Counted from the stretch's first letter, positions 48,801 to 57,738 are shown. The stretch is 64,000 nt of DNA from an uncultured bacterium (GCA_949300025.1 CASGCS010000019.1:170002-234001); one strand, 5' to 3'. Numbers and translations are program-made. The notes: generated by a model from the sequence alone, not told the origin.

Positions 48801-49440
48801 TGGTTGCTATGATTTTAACCCCGCATTCCTGCGCCAGTTCAAAAATGGCCTTGTTTACAATGGTCTGCTGCTCGTATACCTCGTCGCTCATCCCGGGCAC
48901 CTCTGTCTTGTGAAGCTGGACTTCCAGATAGTAATCGTCGCCGAAGAGCTTCTTGTACCAGAGAATGCTCTCCCTGGCCCCGGCAATGTCGCCTTTCCGT
49001 ATCTTCTGCGGAACTTCACCGGCAAGGCAGGCAGATGAACAGATCAGGTTTTCATGATATTGTTCCAGCAACTGCTTGTCTATCTTAGGTTTGTAATAGA
49101 AGCCCTCTACATGGCCGAGCGAAACGAGCTTTACCAGATTGTAGTATCCCTGCAGATTTTTCGCCAGCAATATAAGGTGGTTTGCACCCTGATCTTCCCT
49201 TCCACGTTTGGTGAACCTGCCTTCCGGGTTTACATAGACTTCGCATCCGACAATCGGTTTGATGTCTGGAAACCCCTTTGCAACCTTGAAAAATTCCTTT
49301 ACACCGAACATGTTTCCGTGGTCGGTGATTGCAAGTGCCGGCTGGTTGTCTGCAGCAGCCCTCTGGAAAAGGCTTTTAATGGGTGCAGCTCCGTCAAGGA
49401 CAGAGTAATAGCTGTGTACGTGAAGATGGACAAATGGCAT
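45829..49440 (-). CDS. dnaE: DNA polymerase III alpha subunit
   Basis: 1203 residues, replicative polymerase of the DnaE1 type. N-terminal PHP domain (FVHLHVHSYYSVLDGAAP; metal-binding His residues kept), the catalytic block PDIDIDFDDEGRGKV (about 404-418) with two of the three Asp, VYQEQVMLLSQKLAGF, a helix-hairpin-helix region, and an OB-fold nucleic-acid domain (about 1030-1100, SIAGLVSNVVRKNTKTGRPY). The C-terminus is slightly longer than in E. coli. It is a single gene with its own promoter. Confidence 0.97.
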   Translation of the reverse strand: MPFVHLHVHSYYSVLDGAAPIKSLFQRAAADNQPALAITDHGNMFGVKEFFKVAKGFPDIKPIVGCEVYVNPEGRFTKRGREDQGANHLILLAKNLQGYYNLVKLVSLGHVEGFYYKPKIDKQLLEQYHENLICSSACLAGEVPQKIRKGDIAGARESILWYKKLFGDDYYLEVQLHKTEVPGMSDEVYEQQTIVNKAIFELAQECGVKIIATNDVHFAAKEDGPAHDRLICINTNANVTDTDRLRYTQQEYLKSEEQMRALFPEHPEVIENTLEIAEKVERYSIDCGHILPRFILPEGFSDSNVYLNHLTYEGASRRYSEITPEIKERIDFELATIANMGFPDYFLIVQDFIAAARGMGVWVGPGRGSAAGSVVAYCLSITQIDPIKYDLLFERFLNPERISMPDIDIDFDDEGRGKVLQYVEQKYGKDHVSHVITFGTMAAKSAIKDIARIEQVPLAESTRLANLIPTKPFEEKVKKVGEDGQEREETKKIPATIKNCIERIPELKEAYEHSQIPEVRETLEYAMELEGCVRNTGVHACAVIIGRDNLLEHIPISIAKDKESGEDMWVSQYEGKFIEDVGMLKMDFLGLRTLSILKEAVSNIKKHRGIELDIDHIPLDDAATYELFGRGDTVATFQFESEGMQKWLRELKPNRFEDLIAMNALYRPGPMDYIPDFVERKHGRKKIEYDLPEMEEILKDTYGVTVYQEQVMLLSQKLAGFTKGQADGLRKAMGKKLIDKMMELQAKFMDGGVENGHPKETLEKIWKDWTAFAEYAFNKSHATCYAWVGYQTAYLKANYPAEFMAANLSSNLNNIEDIKKLMDECRRMGISVLGPDINESDVTFTVNKEGNIRFGMAGVKGVGAAVVNSIIEGRADGPYKNIFDFIERSSAKAPVNKKTIESLAYAGAFDSFPEIRREQFFAVNSKGELFIEALCRYGSKVAADTLNNSSSLFQMEDEGFKPTPPEIPVTGETNKLEFLKKEKELTGIYLSAHPLDIYKFEMKHLVQFTLQKINQVMKEGLYSEFGEKEFSIAGLVSNVVRKNTKTGRPYATFSLEDYSGSISQSLFGKDYENFIPYMEDGQALYLRCAFVPRYQAKKENNEDKREISGYELRIRKVSLLANVIEEFLKSFTLILPVDKIDAQFRKKLLKLLKQSKGKKPFSVRMLEYKEKIAVELVSRKYNIDITAELIDLIDSCGFEYSIE

Positions 49441-49468
49441 ACCTAAAGGGAAGTTTGATTTACTTCCG

Positions 49469-49476
49469 CAAAGGTA
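49469..49476 (-). promoter_or_regulatory. -7 element of dnaE
   Basis: Minus strand TACCTTTG, 29 nt before the dnaE ATG. Confidence 0.6.
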
Positions 49477-49494
49477 GAGAAAAATAGGGCAAAA

Positions 49495-50745
49495 TCATGG
49501 CCGAATCTGTCCTTTCCCCCTGATGACCCATTTATATGTAGTTATTTCGTTGAGAGCCATGGGACCGCGTGCATGCAGCTTCTGGGTGCTGATTCCAATC
49601 TCCGCCCCCAGGCCGAACTGGGCGCCGTCGGTAAAGGAGGTGGGTGCATTCGTGTAGACGCATGCGGCATCCACGCCTGCAATGAATTTCATGCAGTTTC
49701 CCTCATTTTCAGAAATAATGGACTCGCTGTGTCCCGAGCCATACTCCGCTATGTGCCTTATTGCATCATCTATAGAGCCGACAGTCTTGACAGCCATCTT
49801 ATAGTCCAGAAATTCGGTTCCGAAATTTTCCTCTGCAGCATGCGAGAGAAGTTGCTGCGGGTATTGCCCCTCCAGCGCCCGGTATGCAGGCTCGTCTGCG
49901 AAGATCCTGACATTGTTTTTTTGAAGGGGAGCGCATATATGCGGCAGGTCTGCAAGTCTCGAAGAGTGTATTATAAGGCAGTCGAGCGCATTGCATACGC
50001 TTACCCTGCGGGTCTTGGCATTGTTTACTGCATTGGTCCCGATTTCAAGGTCTCCCTCTGCATCAAAGTAGGTGTGGCATACACCCGCCCCTGTCTCGAT
50101 AACCGGAATCGTGGCATTTTCCCGGACCGAATTTATGAGAGCTCCGCTCCCGCGCGGGATAATCAGGTCTACGTAACCCCTTGCATGGAGAAGTTCTCCG
50201 GTAGCCTCGCGTGTAGAGGGCAGAAGTTCCGCCACGGAGGTGTTCATCCCCTCCTTTTTCAGAACTTCGTGTATAATGTCGATTATCGCCCTGTTTGAAT
50301 GTTCTGCATCGCTCCCTCCCTTGAGCAGGCAACAGTTGCCGGATTTAAGGCAGAGAGAGAAGACATCGAACGTTACATTGGGGCGGGCTTCGTAAATTAT
50401 GCCTATTACACCGAAAGGTACTCTCACCCTGCTTAGTTCCAGTCCGTTCGGTAAAACCCTCTTTTCAATCAGCTGTCCGACAGGCGATGGGAGCGAGGCT
50501 ACCTTCCGCATGTCTGACGCTATGGATTCAAGACGCTCAGGTGTCAGGCGGAGCCTGTCGAATTTCGGATTATTCTTATCCATGGCAGACAGGTCCTTTG
50601 CGTTTTCCTGAAGAATACGGTCGCTGTTTTTACCGATGGCATCGGCGGTGCCCAGCAGAATGCCGTTGACCTTTTCCTGAGAGTAACCTGCCATAAACTC
50701 TCTCGAGGCGGCGCGCACATTTTCAAATATAGATTTACAAGACAT
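49495..50745 (-). CDS. proA: Gamma-glutamyl phosphate reductase
   Basis: 416 residues, aldehyde-dehydrogenase fold, second step of proline synthesis (glutamyl phosphate to glutamate semialdehyde). Seen: [31 protein letters not shown], and the catalytic Cys in [15 protein letters not shown]. Third of the four-gene minus-strand run rnr-proC-proB-proA; 9 bp separate it from proB. Confidence 0.96.
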   Translation of the reverse strand: MSCKSIFENVRAASREFMAGYSQEKVNGILLGTADAIGKNSDRILQENAKDLSAMDKNNPKFDRLRLTPERLESIASDMRKVASLPSPVGQLIEKRVLPNGLELSRVRVPFGVIGIIYEARPNVTFDVFSLCLKSGNCCLLKGGSDAEHSNRAIIDIIHEVLKKEGMNTSVAELLPSTREATGELLHARGYVDLIIPRGSGALINSVRENATIPVIETGAGVCHTYFDAEGDLEIGTNAVNNAKTRRVSVCNALDCLIIHSSRLADLPHICAPLQKNNVRIFADEPAYRALEGQYPQQLLSHAAEENFGTEFLDYKMAVKTVGSIDDAIRHIAEYGSGHSESIISENEGNCMKFIAGVDAACVYTNAPTSFTDGAQFGLGAEIGISTQKLHARGPMALNEITTYKWVIRGKGQIRP

Positions 50746-50754
50746 GTTTCAATA

Positions 50755-51849
50755 TCAATATAAAAAGAGATAATCGTAGTGAATTATCGGGCGGCAGCCA
50801 TGCTTTCCTGCAATCTGGGCCGCCTTGACACTGCTGTAGGCGCTTCTGCCCATCCCAAGGTTCTCTCCATCTTCGGAAAGGACCATTACAAGGTCGTCTT
50901 TCTCGAATTCTCCCTCCACTTTCGTCACTCCGACAGGAAGTATGCTGGTGGCCCTCTCCCCGGAGATGGCCTTTGCAGTATTGGCGTTTATGTATATGGA
51001 GCCTTTTGCAAAGCCGTTGCTGTGGGCTATCCACTTTTTTACTCCGGAAAGGTTATGCTGCTGCGGTATAAAGCGGGTAAAGGTATACTGGTCTGGAGTA
51101 AAGAGCACGCCCGTTATTATGGATGCGTCTTTTTTCCCGTTGGCGATAACTACCGTTATCCCCTCTCTGGCAACCTTGGCTGCAATATTGTATTTTGTAA
51201 CCATGCCTCCCCGGCCGAATCCTGACTTGCCTGAACTGATATATCCTGTAAGGTCTGCACCGGGTTCCACTTCCCTGATTACCTCTGAGCCCCTATCTCC
51301 CGGATCTCCTTTGAAGATGCCGTCGACATTGCTCAATATGAGCAGCATCTGTACATCCATCATGGTTGCGATAAGTCCGGAAAGTTCGTCATTGTCTGTA
51401 AACATGAGCTCTGTAATGCTTACCGTGTCATTTTCATTTACAATGGGAATAATGCCGTTTTCCAGCATCGTGGAGATGCAGCTTTTCTGGTTGAGGTAGA
51501 GTGTGCGGGTCTTGAAGTTCTCCTTTGTCGTAAGAACCTGTCCTACCTGCAGGCCGTAATCCTCAAAAAACTGTGAATACAGATTCATGAGCGTTATCTG
51601 GCCTACGGCAGAATAGAGCTGGCGCTGCTGTACGCTGTCCAGTTTCCTGACCACATGTTCCCTTATGGTGTCTCTTCCGCAGGCGACCGCACCTGAAGAG
51701 ATGAGTATGACCTCTATTCCTGATTCCCTTATCTTGGCTATTTCCCGGACTATTTCATAGATATGATGGCGGTTTATGGAGCCGTCATCGTTGCTCAGGA
51801 CATTGCTTCCTATCTTTATCGCAATTCTTCTTATGTTGTGGATATCCAT
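50755..51849 (-). CDS. proB: Glutamate 5-kinase
   Basis: 364 residues from the ATG at 51849 (MDIHNIRRIAIKIGSNVLSNDDG); the open frame continues upstream inside proC and is ignored. First step of proline synthesis. Amino-acid-kinase domain (about 1-255) with VILISSGAVACGRD and SGKSGFGRGGMVTKYNIAAKVA, then a C-terminal PUA domain (about 275-364). 2 bp downstream of proC. Bacterial ProB is usually feedback-inhibited by proline. Confidence 0.95.
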   Translation of the reverse strand: MDIHNIRRIAIKIGSNVLSNDDGSINRHHIYEIVREIAKIRESGIEVILISSGAVACGRDTIREHVVRKLDSVQQRQLYSAVGQITLMNLYSQFFEDYGLQVGQVLTTKENFKTRTLYLNQKSCISTMLENGIIPIVNENDTVSITELMFTDNDELSGLIATMMDVQMLLILSNVDGIFKGDPGDRGSEVIREVEPGADLTGYISSGKSGFGRGGMVTKYNIAAKVAREGITVVIANGKKDASIITGVLFTPDQYTFTRFIPQQHNLSGVKKWIAHSNGFAKGSIYINANTAKAISGERATSILPVGVTKVEGEFEKDDLVMVLSEDGENLGMGRSAYSSVKAAQIAGKHGCRPIIHYDYLFLY

Positions 51850-51851
51850 CT

Positions 51852-52655
51852 TCAATCCTTCTTGACAGAGGCCTTTATTCCCTTTATGACGGCAGCGGAG
51901 AAGCCTGCCTCCTCCATTGTGTTCAGCCCTTTTATTGTAAGTCCGCCGGCCGTGGTGACCTTGTCTATCTCCTGCTCGGGATGCCCGCCGGATTCTTCGA
52001 GAAGAGTTACGGCCCCGGTCATTGTCTGGCTTATTATGCGCTGTGCTTCCGCAGGTCTGAACCCGAGTTCCACACCGGCTTCTACGGCAGCCCTTATGTA
52101 GCGGAAAATATATGCTATTCCGCATGACGAGAGAGCCATTCCGGCATCAAGCAGCTTCTCGTCTACAACCATGGCCTGGCCGAAAGTTCCGAAAATCTCC
52201 AGAACCTTCTCCTTTGCCTTGGCATCGGCATTCGAACTTGTGACGAAACTCATGCCGGCTCCGACTTTTACGGCCGTGTTAGGAATTACGTGGAATATTG
52301 CAGGAACTTTTCCGCCTGCGGAGAACATCTCCTCCAGGGCCTTGAGCCCGATACCGGCGGCAATCGAGACCACTGTCTGTCTCCCGTAGTCGAGCGCTCC
52401 TTTTATCTCCTCTATGACACTCTTTATTATAAACGGCTTTACGGCAAGGATTATAATGTCCGCCCCATTGCAGGCCTGTGTGTTGTCGCTGCATACTGAA
52501 ATGCCCGGCCACTCTTTCTGCAGCTCTTCAAGTTTTGGCTGCGATGCATCCGATATGGTGATATTGGACGGGTATGTGTGGCCGCCAAGCAGTCCGGCCA
52601 TGATGGAGCTGCCCATGTTTCCCGCTCCGACAATCGTTATTTTTTCAGTTATCAT
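51852..52655 (-). CDS. proC: Pyrroline-5-carboxylate reductase
   Basis: 267 residues, last step of proline synthesis. NAD(P)-binding ITIVGAGNMGSSIMAGLLGG at the N-terminus, FHVIPNTAVKVGAGMSF in the middle, and the C-terminal signature QTMTGAVTLLEESGGHPEQEIDKVTTAGGLTIKGL (split here between residues ~212 and 247). It overlaps rnr by 4 bp, tying proline synthesis to the RNase R transcript. Confidence 0.96.
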   Translation of the reverse strand: MITEKITIVGAGNMGSSIMAGLLGGHTYPSNITISDASQPKLEELQKEWPGISVCSDNTQACNGADIIILAVKPFIIKSVIEEIKGALDYGRQTVVSIAAGIGLKALEEMFSAGGKVPAIFHVIPNTAVKVGAGMSFVTSSNADAKAKEKVLEIFGTFGQAMVVDEKLLDAGMALSSCGIAYIFRYIRAAVEAGVELGFRPAEAQRIISQTMTGAVTLLEESGGHPEQEIDKVTTAGGLTIKGLNTMEEAGFSAAVIKGIKASVKKD

Positions 52656-54832
52656 ATCTGTTCTCTATTGTTTTTGTTTTCATCAGTCGCCTCTTCTGTG
52701 CCGACAAGTTCATAGTCTATGGTCTTCTGTTCAAGGTTTACCTTCAGAACCTTGATTTTAACCTTGTCGCCAAGCGTATATTTCTTTTTGGATTTTTTCC
52801 CGGTCACGCAGTAGTTTTTTTCGTCGAATTCAAAGAAATCTCCCTTTATCTCCCGCAGCGAGACCATTCCCTCTACTTTTGTAGGTTCAGCCTCCACATA
52901 GATGCCCCATTCAGTAACTCCCGAGACAGTTCCGTCGTAGATATTGCCAATCCTGCTCTGCATATATTCTGCCAATTTGTATTTTATGCTGGCTCTTTCA
53001 GCATCGGTGGCAACCTGCTCCCTTTCCGAAGAGTGTTTGCAGAGTTGTTCGAAAAGATCCTTGTTTTCGCTTTTCCCTCCGGCCAGGTACCGGGCAAGCA
53101 GCCTGTGCACCATTATGTCGGGGTATCTCCTTATGGGAGAGGTAAAGTGGGTATAGTAGCGGAACCCCAGACCATAATGGCCTATATTATCTGTGGAGTA
53201 TTTGGCTTTGGCCATTGAACGTAAGGCAATTATCTCTATTGCAGAGAATTCCGGCTTCTCCTTGGCCTTGCCCAGAAGTTTGTTCAGCTCTTTGGCAAGC
53301 TGTTTTCCTGTTTTTGTTTCGCTCATCGTATAGCCGAAATGCTTTATAAAGCCTCTCAGGTTCTCTATCTTGTCCATGTCCGGCTCATCGTGGACGCGAT
53401 AAACGAAAGTCGGGCTCTTGAGTTTTGTTCCCTTTGCCACGTATGTGGCCACGGCCTTGTTGGCCAGCAGCATGAACTCTTCTATGAGCCAGTTGGCCTC
53501 TCTGCTTACCTTTTCCCTTACATCGACCGGCTTTCCGCTCTCATCTACATATACTTTCATCTCGGGTCTGTCGAAACTTATGGCTCCGGAAGCGAATCTC
53601 TTTTTACGCATTATGGATGCAAGTTTATGCAGCGTCACGACAGCCTCTCTTACCTGAGCCTCCTTTTGCGGCGATACGGCGGCGGGATTCCTCGGAATTT
53701 CGGATGCGACAAGCCCCGACCGGGCGGCCAGCCCCTCCTCTTCCAGTATCAGTTGCGCCTCTTCATAGGCAAAACGCCTGTCTGAGCGAATAATTGTCCT
53801 TCCGAACCATGTGCTGAGCACTTCTGCCTTTTCGTTCATCTCGAATACGGCAGAGAAGGTGAGTTTTTCTTCATTGGGGCGCAGCGAGCACAGGTTGTTG
53901 GAAAGCACTTCGGGAAGCATGGGCACTGTCCTGTCTACAAGATAGACAGACGTGCCTCTTGTCAGAGCCTCCTTGTCTACGGTATCGTTTGGCTTTACAT
54001 AATGTGTGACGTCTGCAATGTGGACACCGGCCTCTATGTTTCCGTTTTCAAGTTTTCTGAACGAAAGCGCATCGTCGAAATCCTTTGCATCCGCCGGGTC
54101 GATTGTAAAGGTGCAGACATCTCTGAAATCTCTTCTCTCCCTTATCTGTTCCTCTTCTATCTTTACCGGAATAGAGGCGGCGGCATTTTCCACTTCATCG
54201 GAAAATCTGTAAGGCAGTCCGTATTCTGCCAATATGGCGTGCATTTCCGTGTTGTTGTCTCCCGGCTCTCCCAATACATCTACTATTTCGCCGGAGGGGG
54301 CATCCATTCCCTTGCACCATTGCTTTACAATTACCGCAACCTTTTTCCCCTGGTCTTTGGGGTCTGCCTGTCCGGCCGGAATGCTTATGTCATAAGGCAT
54401 TACCTTGTTCTCTACAATTACCCACGCCTGCTTCCCGATAATCTGGAGAATACCTATGTATGGCTTTGCCGAGCGTGCCACTATCTCCAGAACGTCTCCC
54501 TCCATCCTCAGCCCGTCGCTGCCCATCTTTCTTACACCTACCTTTACCGTATCTGCGTTAAGGGCACCGAAAAGCCGCTTCTGGGGAATGAAAATATCTT
54601 CCTGCAACCCTTCGACAGTAACGAACCCGTATCCGTCCCGCGTGAGTGAAACTGTCCCGGTATATTCGGCAATATACCTCTCCTTCTTTACGGCATCCCT
54701 TCTCCTGCGCTTGAAAAGTGAAGTTCCCGATTTCTTTTTGCCAAAGAGTTTTTTTCTGGATTTTTTTGGAAGTCTGGAATTTGAGGGGCCTGACGATTTT
54801 TTGCCCCTGTTGGTTTTACGCTTGTTGCTCAT
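52652..54832 (-). CDS. rnr: Ribonuclease R
   Basis: 726 residues from the ATG at 54832 (MSNKRKTNRGKK); an ATG 9 codons earlier lies upstream of the likely transcription start. 3'-5' exoribonuclease that degrades structured RNA. Highly basic N-terminal ~45 residues, cold-shock/OB domains (about 50-190), RNB catalytic domain with DPADAKDFDDALS (about 245), and a C-terminal S1 domain (about 635-710, IGNIYDGTVSGVTEWGIYVE). It heads the rnr-proC-proB-proA operon. Confidence 0.95.
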   Translation of the reverse strand: MSNKRKTNRGKKSSGPSNSRLPKKSRKKLFGKKKSGTSLFKRRRRDAVKKERYIAEYTGTVSLTRDGYGFVTVEGLQEDIFIPQKRLFGALNADTVKVGVRKMGSDGLRMEGDVLEIVARSAKPYIGILQIIGKQAWVIVENKVMPYDISIPAGQADPKDQGKKVAVIVKQWCKGMDAPSGEIVDVLGEPGDNNTEMHAILAEYGLPYRFSDEVENAAASIPVKIEEEQIRERRDFRDVCTFTIDPADAKDFDDALSFRKLENGNIEAGVHIADVTHYVKPNDTVDKEALTRGTSVYLVDRTVPMLPEVLSNNLCSLRPNEEKLTFSAVFEMNEKAEVLSTWFGRTIIRSDRRFAYEEAQLILEEEGLAARSGLVASEIPRNPAAVSPQKEAQVREAVVTLHKLASIMRKKRFASGAISFDRPEMKVYVDESGKPVDVREKVSREANWLIEEFMLLANKAVATYVAKGTKLKSPTFVYRVHDEPDMDKIENLRGFIKHFGYTMSETKTGKQLAKELNKLLGKAKEKPEFSAIEIIALRSMAKAKYSTDNIGHYGLGFRYYTHFTSPIRRYPDIMVHRLLARYLAGGKSENKDLFEQLCKHSSEREQVATDAERASIKYKLAEYMQSRIGNIYDGTVSGVTEWGIYVEAEPTKVEGMVSLREIKGDFFEFDEKNYCVTGKKSKKKYTLGDKVKIKVLKVNLEQKTIDYELVGTEEATDENKNNREQI

Positions 54833-54848
54833 ATTTGTCGACTTTGTG

Positions 54849-54856
54849 CAAAAGTA
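54849..54856 (-). promoter_or_regulatory. -7 element of the rnr-pro operon
   Basis: Minus strand TACTTTTG ends 17 nt before the rnr ATG at 54832. Confidence 0.55.
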
Positions 54857-54878
54857 CAATATTTTACCTATAAATCAT

Positions 54879-54886
54879 TACCTTTG
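54879..54886 (+). promoter_or_regulatory. -7 element of gpmI
   Basis: TACCTTTG, 46 nt before the gpmI ATG, close to and divergent from the rnr promoter. Confidence 0.6.
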
Positions 54887-54931
54887 CGGGCACATATTTT
54901 GTGGCGTTTTAAAGAATTTAACAATTAGGAT

Positions 54932-56455
54932 ATGGATAAGAAAGTACTTTTGATGATTCTCGACGGTTGGGGAATCGGAAAGCATGACAAGTCGAATGCA
55001 ATCTATAATGCAGGCGAGCCGAACATAGATGCGCTGGCTGCAAAATATCCTCATTCGCAGCTTCTGGCTTGCGGAGAGAATGTAGGGCTGCCCGACGGGC
55101 AGATGGGAAATTCCGAAGTCGGCCATCTTAATATCGGGGCAGGACGGATAGTCTATCAGGATCTTGTGAAGATAAACAAGGCCTGCCAGAACAGGGCCCT
55201 GCTCGAAAACAGGGAGATAAAGGGTGTCTACGATTATGTGAAGTCTTCCGGAAAGGCTCTCCATTTTATGGGGCTTGTCTCCAACGGCGGCGTACACAGT
55301 TCTCTGGAGCATCTTTTTGCATTTCTTGAAGTGGCGAGGGAGTATGGTCTTGAAAAGGTCTACGTACACTGTTTCATGGACGGACGCGACACAGACCCCA
55401 AGAGCGGCAAAGGCTTTATAGAGCAGCTGGAGCAGAAACTTTCGCAGACCGGCGGAAAGATTGCATCCATCATAGGACGTTTCTATGCCATGGACCGCGA
55501 CAAGAGATGGGACAGGATAAAGACAGCATACGATTTGCTGGTAAACGGCGAGGGTGCAAAATATACAGACCCCGTAAAGGCAATGGAGGATTCCTATGCC
55601 GCAGGAGTGACCGACGAGTTTGTAAAACCGGTTTCGGTTGTGGCTTCCGAAGGTGATGAAAGGCAGGTCGGCACAATTTCGCCCGACGATGCGGTAATCT
55701 TTTTCAATTTCAGAAACGACAGAGCCCGCGAGATAACCTCTGTGCTAACGCAGGCAGATATGCCGGAAATGGAGATGAAGAGAATGCCGCTCTATTACTG
55801 CTGCCTTACTCCGTATGACGACAAGTTTACCGGGTTGCACATACTCTTTGACAAGGAACATGTGATGGATACCCTCGGTGAAGTGGTGGCAAAGGCAGGG
55901 AAGAAGCAGCTTAGAATTGCGGAGACAGAGAAATATGCGCATGTGACTTTCTTCTTCTCGGGCGGACGCGAAGAGGTGTTCGACAATGAGGAGCGTGTGC
56001 TTATCAATTCTCCGAAGGTGGCTACATACGACCTCAAACCCGAAATGAGCGCGCCGGAAGTGGCGAAGGCTCTTATGGAGAAGTTGGAAACCAAGAGAAA
56101 CGATCTGGTTGTCCTTAACTTTGCAAACGGAGACATGGTAGGCCATACGGGTGTTTACCAAGCCATAGAGAAGGCTGTAAAGTGTATAGACTCTCTCGTT
56201 GGAGAAGTAGTGGAGTGTGCACGCAGGAACGGGTATACCGTTCTCATCACGGCAGACCATGGAAATGCAGACCACGCCCTGAATGAAGACGGAACTCCCA
56301 ATACGGCCCATTCACTCAATCCGGTACCTTTCATAGTGGTAGACGACGATATCAAGAGTGTCAGAAACGGAATTCTGGCAGATATTGCTCCCACGATCTT
56401 AAAACTCATGGGTATTGGGCAGCCTGCCTGCATGACAGGAACTCCGCTGGTTTAG
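54932..56455 (+). CDS. gpmI: 2,3-bisphosphoglycerate-independent phosphoglycerate mutase
   Basis: 507 residues, alkaline-phosphatase fold, two Mn ions; interconverts 3- and 2-phosphoglycerate in glycolysis. Seen: [10 protein letters not shown] (Asp11), the phosphoserine site [16 protein letters not shown] (Ser61), [38 protein letters not shown], and [11 protein letters not shown]. It is a single gene followed by tRNA-Pro. Confidence 0.97.
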   Translation: MDKKVLLMILDGWGIGKHDKSNAIYNAGEPNIDALAAKYPHSQLLACGENVGLPDGQMGNSEVGHLNIGAGRIVYQDLVKINKACQNRALLENREIKGVYDYVKSSGKALHFMGLVSNGGVHSSLEHLFAFLEVAREYGLEKVYVHCFMDGRDTDPKSGKGFIEQLEQKLSQTGGKIASIIGRFYAMDRDKRWDRIKTAYDLLVNGEGAKYTDPVKAMEDSYAAGVTDEFVKPVSVVASEGDERQVGTISPDDAVIFFNFRNDRAREITSVLTQADMPEMEMKRMPLYYCCLTPYDDKFTGLHILFDKEHVMDTLGEVVAKAGKKQLRIAETEKYAHVTFFFSGGREEVFDNEERVLINSPKVATYDLKPEMSAPEVAKALMEKLETKRNDLVVLNFANGDMVGHTGVYQAIEKAVKCIDSLVGEVVECARRNGYTVLITADHGNADHALNEDGTPNTAHSLNPVPFIVVDDDIKSVRNGILADIAPTILKLMGIGQPACMTGTPLV

Positions 56456-56643
56456 GAGACTTTTCCCTCCAGCCTTGGCTGCGTGTGGATCAACCGTTCA
56501 TGACAAATATGCCATGGACGGTTTTCTGTTTATTATTTCAATGATATTCAACAGTTTATTATAAATATGCCTTAATTTTTTTGAAAATTTTTTCAAAAAA
56601 AGGTATCTGCTGCCAAAATTATTACTATAATTGCACTCCCATT

Positions 56644-56717
56644 CGGGATGTGGCGCAGTTGGTTAGCGCACCACGTTAGGGACGTGGGGGTCGGACGTTC
56701 GAGTCGTCTCATCCCGA
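56644..56717 (+). tRNA. tRNA-Pro (anticodon AGG)
   Basis: 74 nt cloverleaf. Acceptor stem CGGGATG/CATCCCG, D stem GCGC/GCGC, anticodon stem CCACG/CGTGG with loop TTAGGGA, variable GGGTC, T arm GGACG-TTCGAGT-CGTCT. The D arm and variable loop match typical bacterial tRNA-Pro. The anticodon is AGG: A34 is unusual outside tRNA-Arg in bacteria. CCA is not encoded. Accessory DNA begins shortly downstream. Confidence 0.93.
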
Positions 56718-56728
56718 CAAAGGCAAAA

Positions 56729-56764
56729 AAAGATGCCGGTTCTGTTGAGCCGGCATCCTTTTTT
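56729..56764 (+). terminator. Terminator of tRNA-Pro
   Basis: GATGCCGG and CCGGCATC stem, 10-nt loop, then T6. Confidence 0.92.
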
Positions 56765-56766
56765 AT

Positions 56767-57093
56767 ACTCTCTATATCAAACTATATCAAAAGAGGGTAG
56801 CCCTCTCTGGGGTCGGTCTTAAAACGATGCAACAGTCTGAGAAATCGGGCTGTTGCATTTCTTATGATAAGACGAGGTAACGAAAGGGCAACGGTTCTAA
56901 TTTCCGTTGCTTGCGTTTATGTTCATAACCTCAAATAACTTATTCAAAGATAAGAAATTATATTGAATTACAAAAATATTGAGATCCTGTTCTTTTAATG
57001 AGTTTTGATTAGCAACATGCTAAATGATAAATTAATGTTGATAACTTGTCGAAAATATTATCATGATTAGTATTAACTTTAAGTAATAATATA
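56767..57093. other. Intergenic DNA at the core/accessory junction
   Basis: No credible gene. It contains two neighbouring perfect hairpins: TGCAACAG/CTGTTGCA (56828-56857, 14-nt loop) and GCAACGG/CCGTTGC (56888-56910, 9-nt loop). After 56930 the DNA is very AT-rich. The change in base composition and loss of core genes suggest that a mobile segment begins between 56.77 and 57.1 kb; no integrase scar can be proven. Confidence 0.5.
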
Positions 57094-57101
57094 TATCTTT
57101 A
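57094..57101 (+). promoter_or_regulatory. -7-like element of the retron operon
   Basis: TATCTTTA is one base from TAnnTTTG. Transcription would start near 57107, giving a ~400-nt untranslated leader before the first ORF. Confidence 0.35.
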
Positions 57102-57107
57102 CACCGT

Positions 57108-57507
57108 AGTTCTTTGAGAAGTTTTTGTTTTCCAGACTTAAATCCAGATGCCTGAAGCAGATTAAGTTCTGTACGCCATTTGTTTACGAATGGTACTCGG
57201 CGGCGGCACGGCTTTGTTCGTCTCTTCGTCTCTCTTTTACAAGATTGAACGATGAGTCTCAAAGTTTACAAACGACACGATGCAAAATGGAGACATACGG
57301 TTTCTAATTGTTGAGATGTGTAGTGCTATAAGCAGAGAAGTTGCGATGAATAGTTTTTTATGTGAATCGAACGTTGCATTCGCATGGTAAATTAGTTTTG
57401 CAGCAGCAAAATGGGGGTGGATACGGGATAACGTTTATGGACTTTAAGTGTGGGCATAATTGTTTATGCAGCAGGAGCAATGTTGCTCCACTTAAAAATT
57501 CATAAAC
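57108..57507 (+). ncRNA. Hairpin-rich leader of the retron operon, candidate msr-msd RNA
   Basis: 400 bp without a convincing ORF but with consecutive stem-loops: ACTTAA/TTAAGT (about 57137-57168), CCATT/AATGG (about 57178-57195), TGTGAAT/ATTCGCA (57361-57384), TTTTGC/GCAAAA with loop AGCA (57396-57411). It ends in a three-way-junction-like element at 57433-57507: GTTTATG/CATAAAC and TTAAGTG/CACTTAA form the closing stem, and GCATAA/TTATGC and the palindromic GGAGCAATGTTGCTCC form the two arms. Retron template RNAs normally lie just upstream of the operon and are closed by such end-pairing. Exact ends, branching G and msd cannot be fixed by eye, and 75 nt alone would be short for a retron RNA. 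Confidence 0.5.
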
Positions 57508-57510
57508 AAT

Positions 57511-57738
57511 ATGAAAAAATTAAAACAAACTGCAGATCTGATACAAGGTATCGAAGATCTGCTCTCAAAGGGCCGTTATCCACTTACCGGCGAAGATGAA
57601 GTTCTTTTACAGTCATGCCTCAGTGAGCTGAAACAGATGCAGCCTAACGATGCGAATGTTCTTGGCTCGATAGAGAAAGTAACCAAATGGCTCTTGTTGC
57701 TATTCGAGGTTTGTGACAAATTCAAAGATCTGATTTAA
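57511..57738 (+). CDS. Small protein of unknown function, first ORF of the retron operon
   Basis: 75 residues, mostly helical by appearance: a charged N-terminus (MKKLKQTADLIQGIEDLLSK), a GEDEVLLQSCLSELKQ helix, and a hydrophobic C-terminal helix (VTKWLLLLFEVCDKFKDLI) that could be amphipathic or membrane-active. I recognise no family. The ATG follows the structured leader by 3 nt, and codons 8-18 form a further strong hairpin (57532-57562: 8 bp plus 5 bp), so translation or RNA processing may be controlled here. Position suggests an accessory or effector protein of the retron. It might alternatively be part of the template RNA and not be translated. Confidence 0.6.
   Translation: MKKLKQTADLIQGIEDLLSKGRYPLTGEDEVLLQSCLSELKQMQPNDANVLGSIEKVTKWLLLLFEVCDKFKDLI

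Noticed and set aside
47782..49038. 418-codon open frame antisense to dnaE
   Set aside because: Shadow of dnaE; no domain signature and no start context.
51850..52125. 92-codon upstream extension of proB inside proC
   Set aside because: Basic, low-quality frame-shifted proC sequence; the ATG at 51849 gives a normal ProB start 2 bp after proC.
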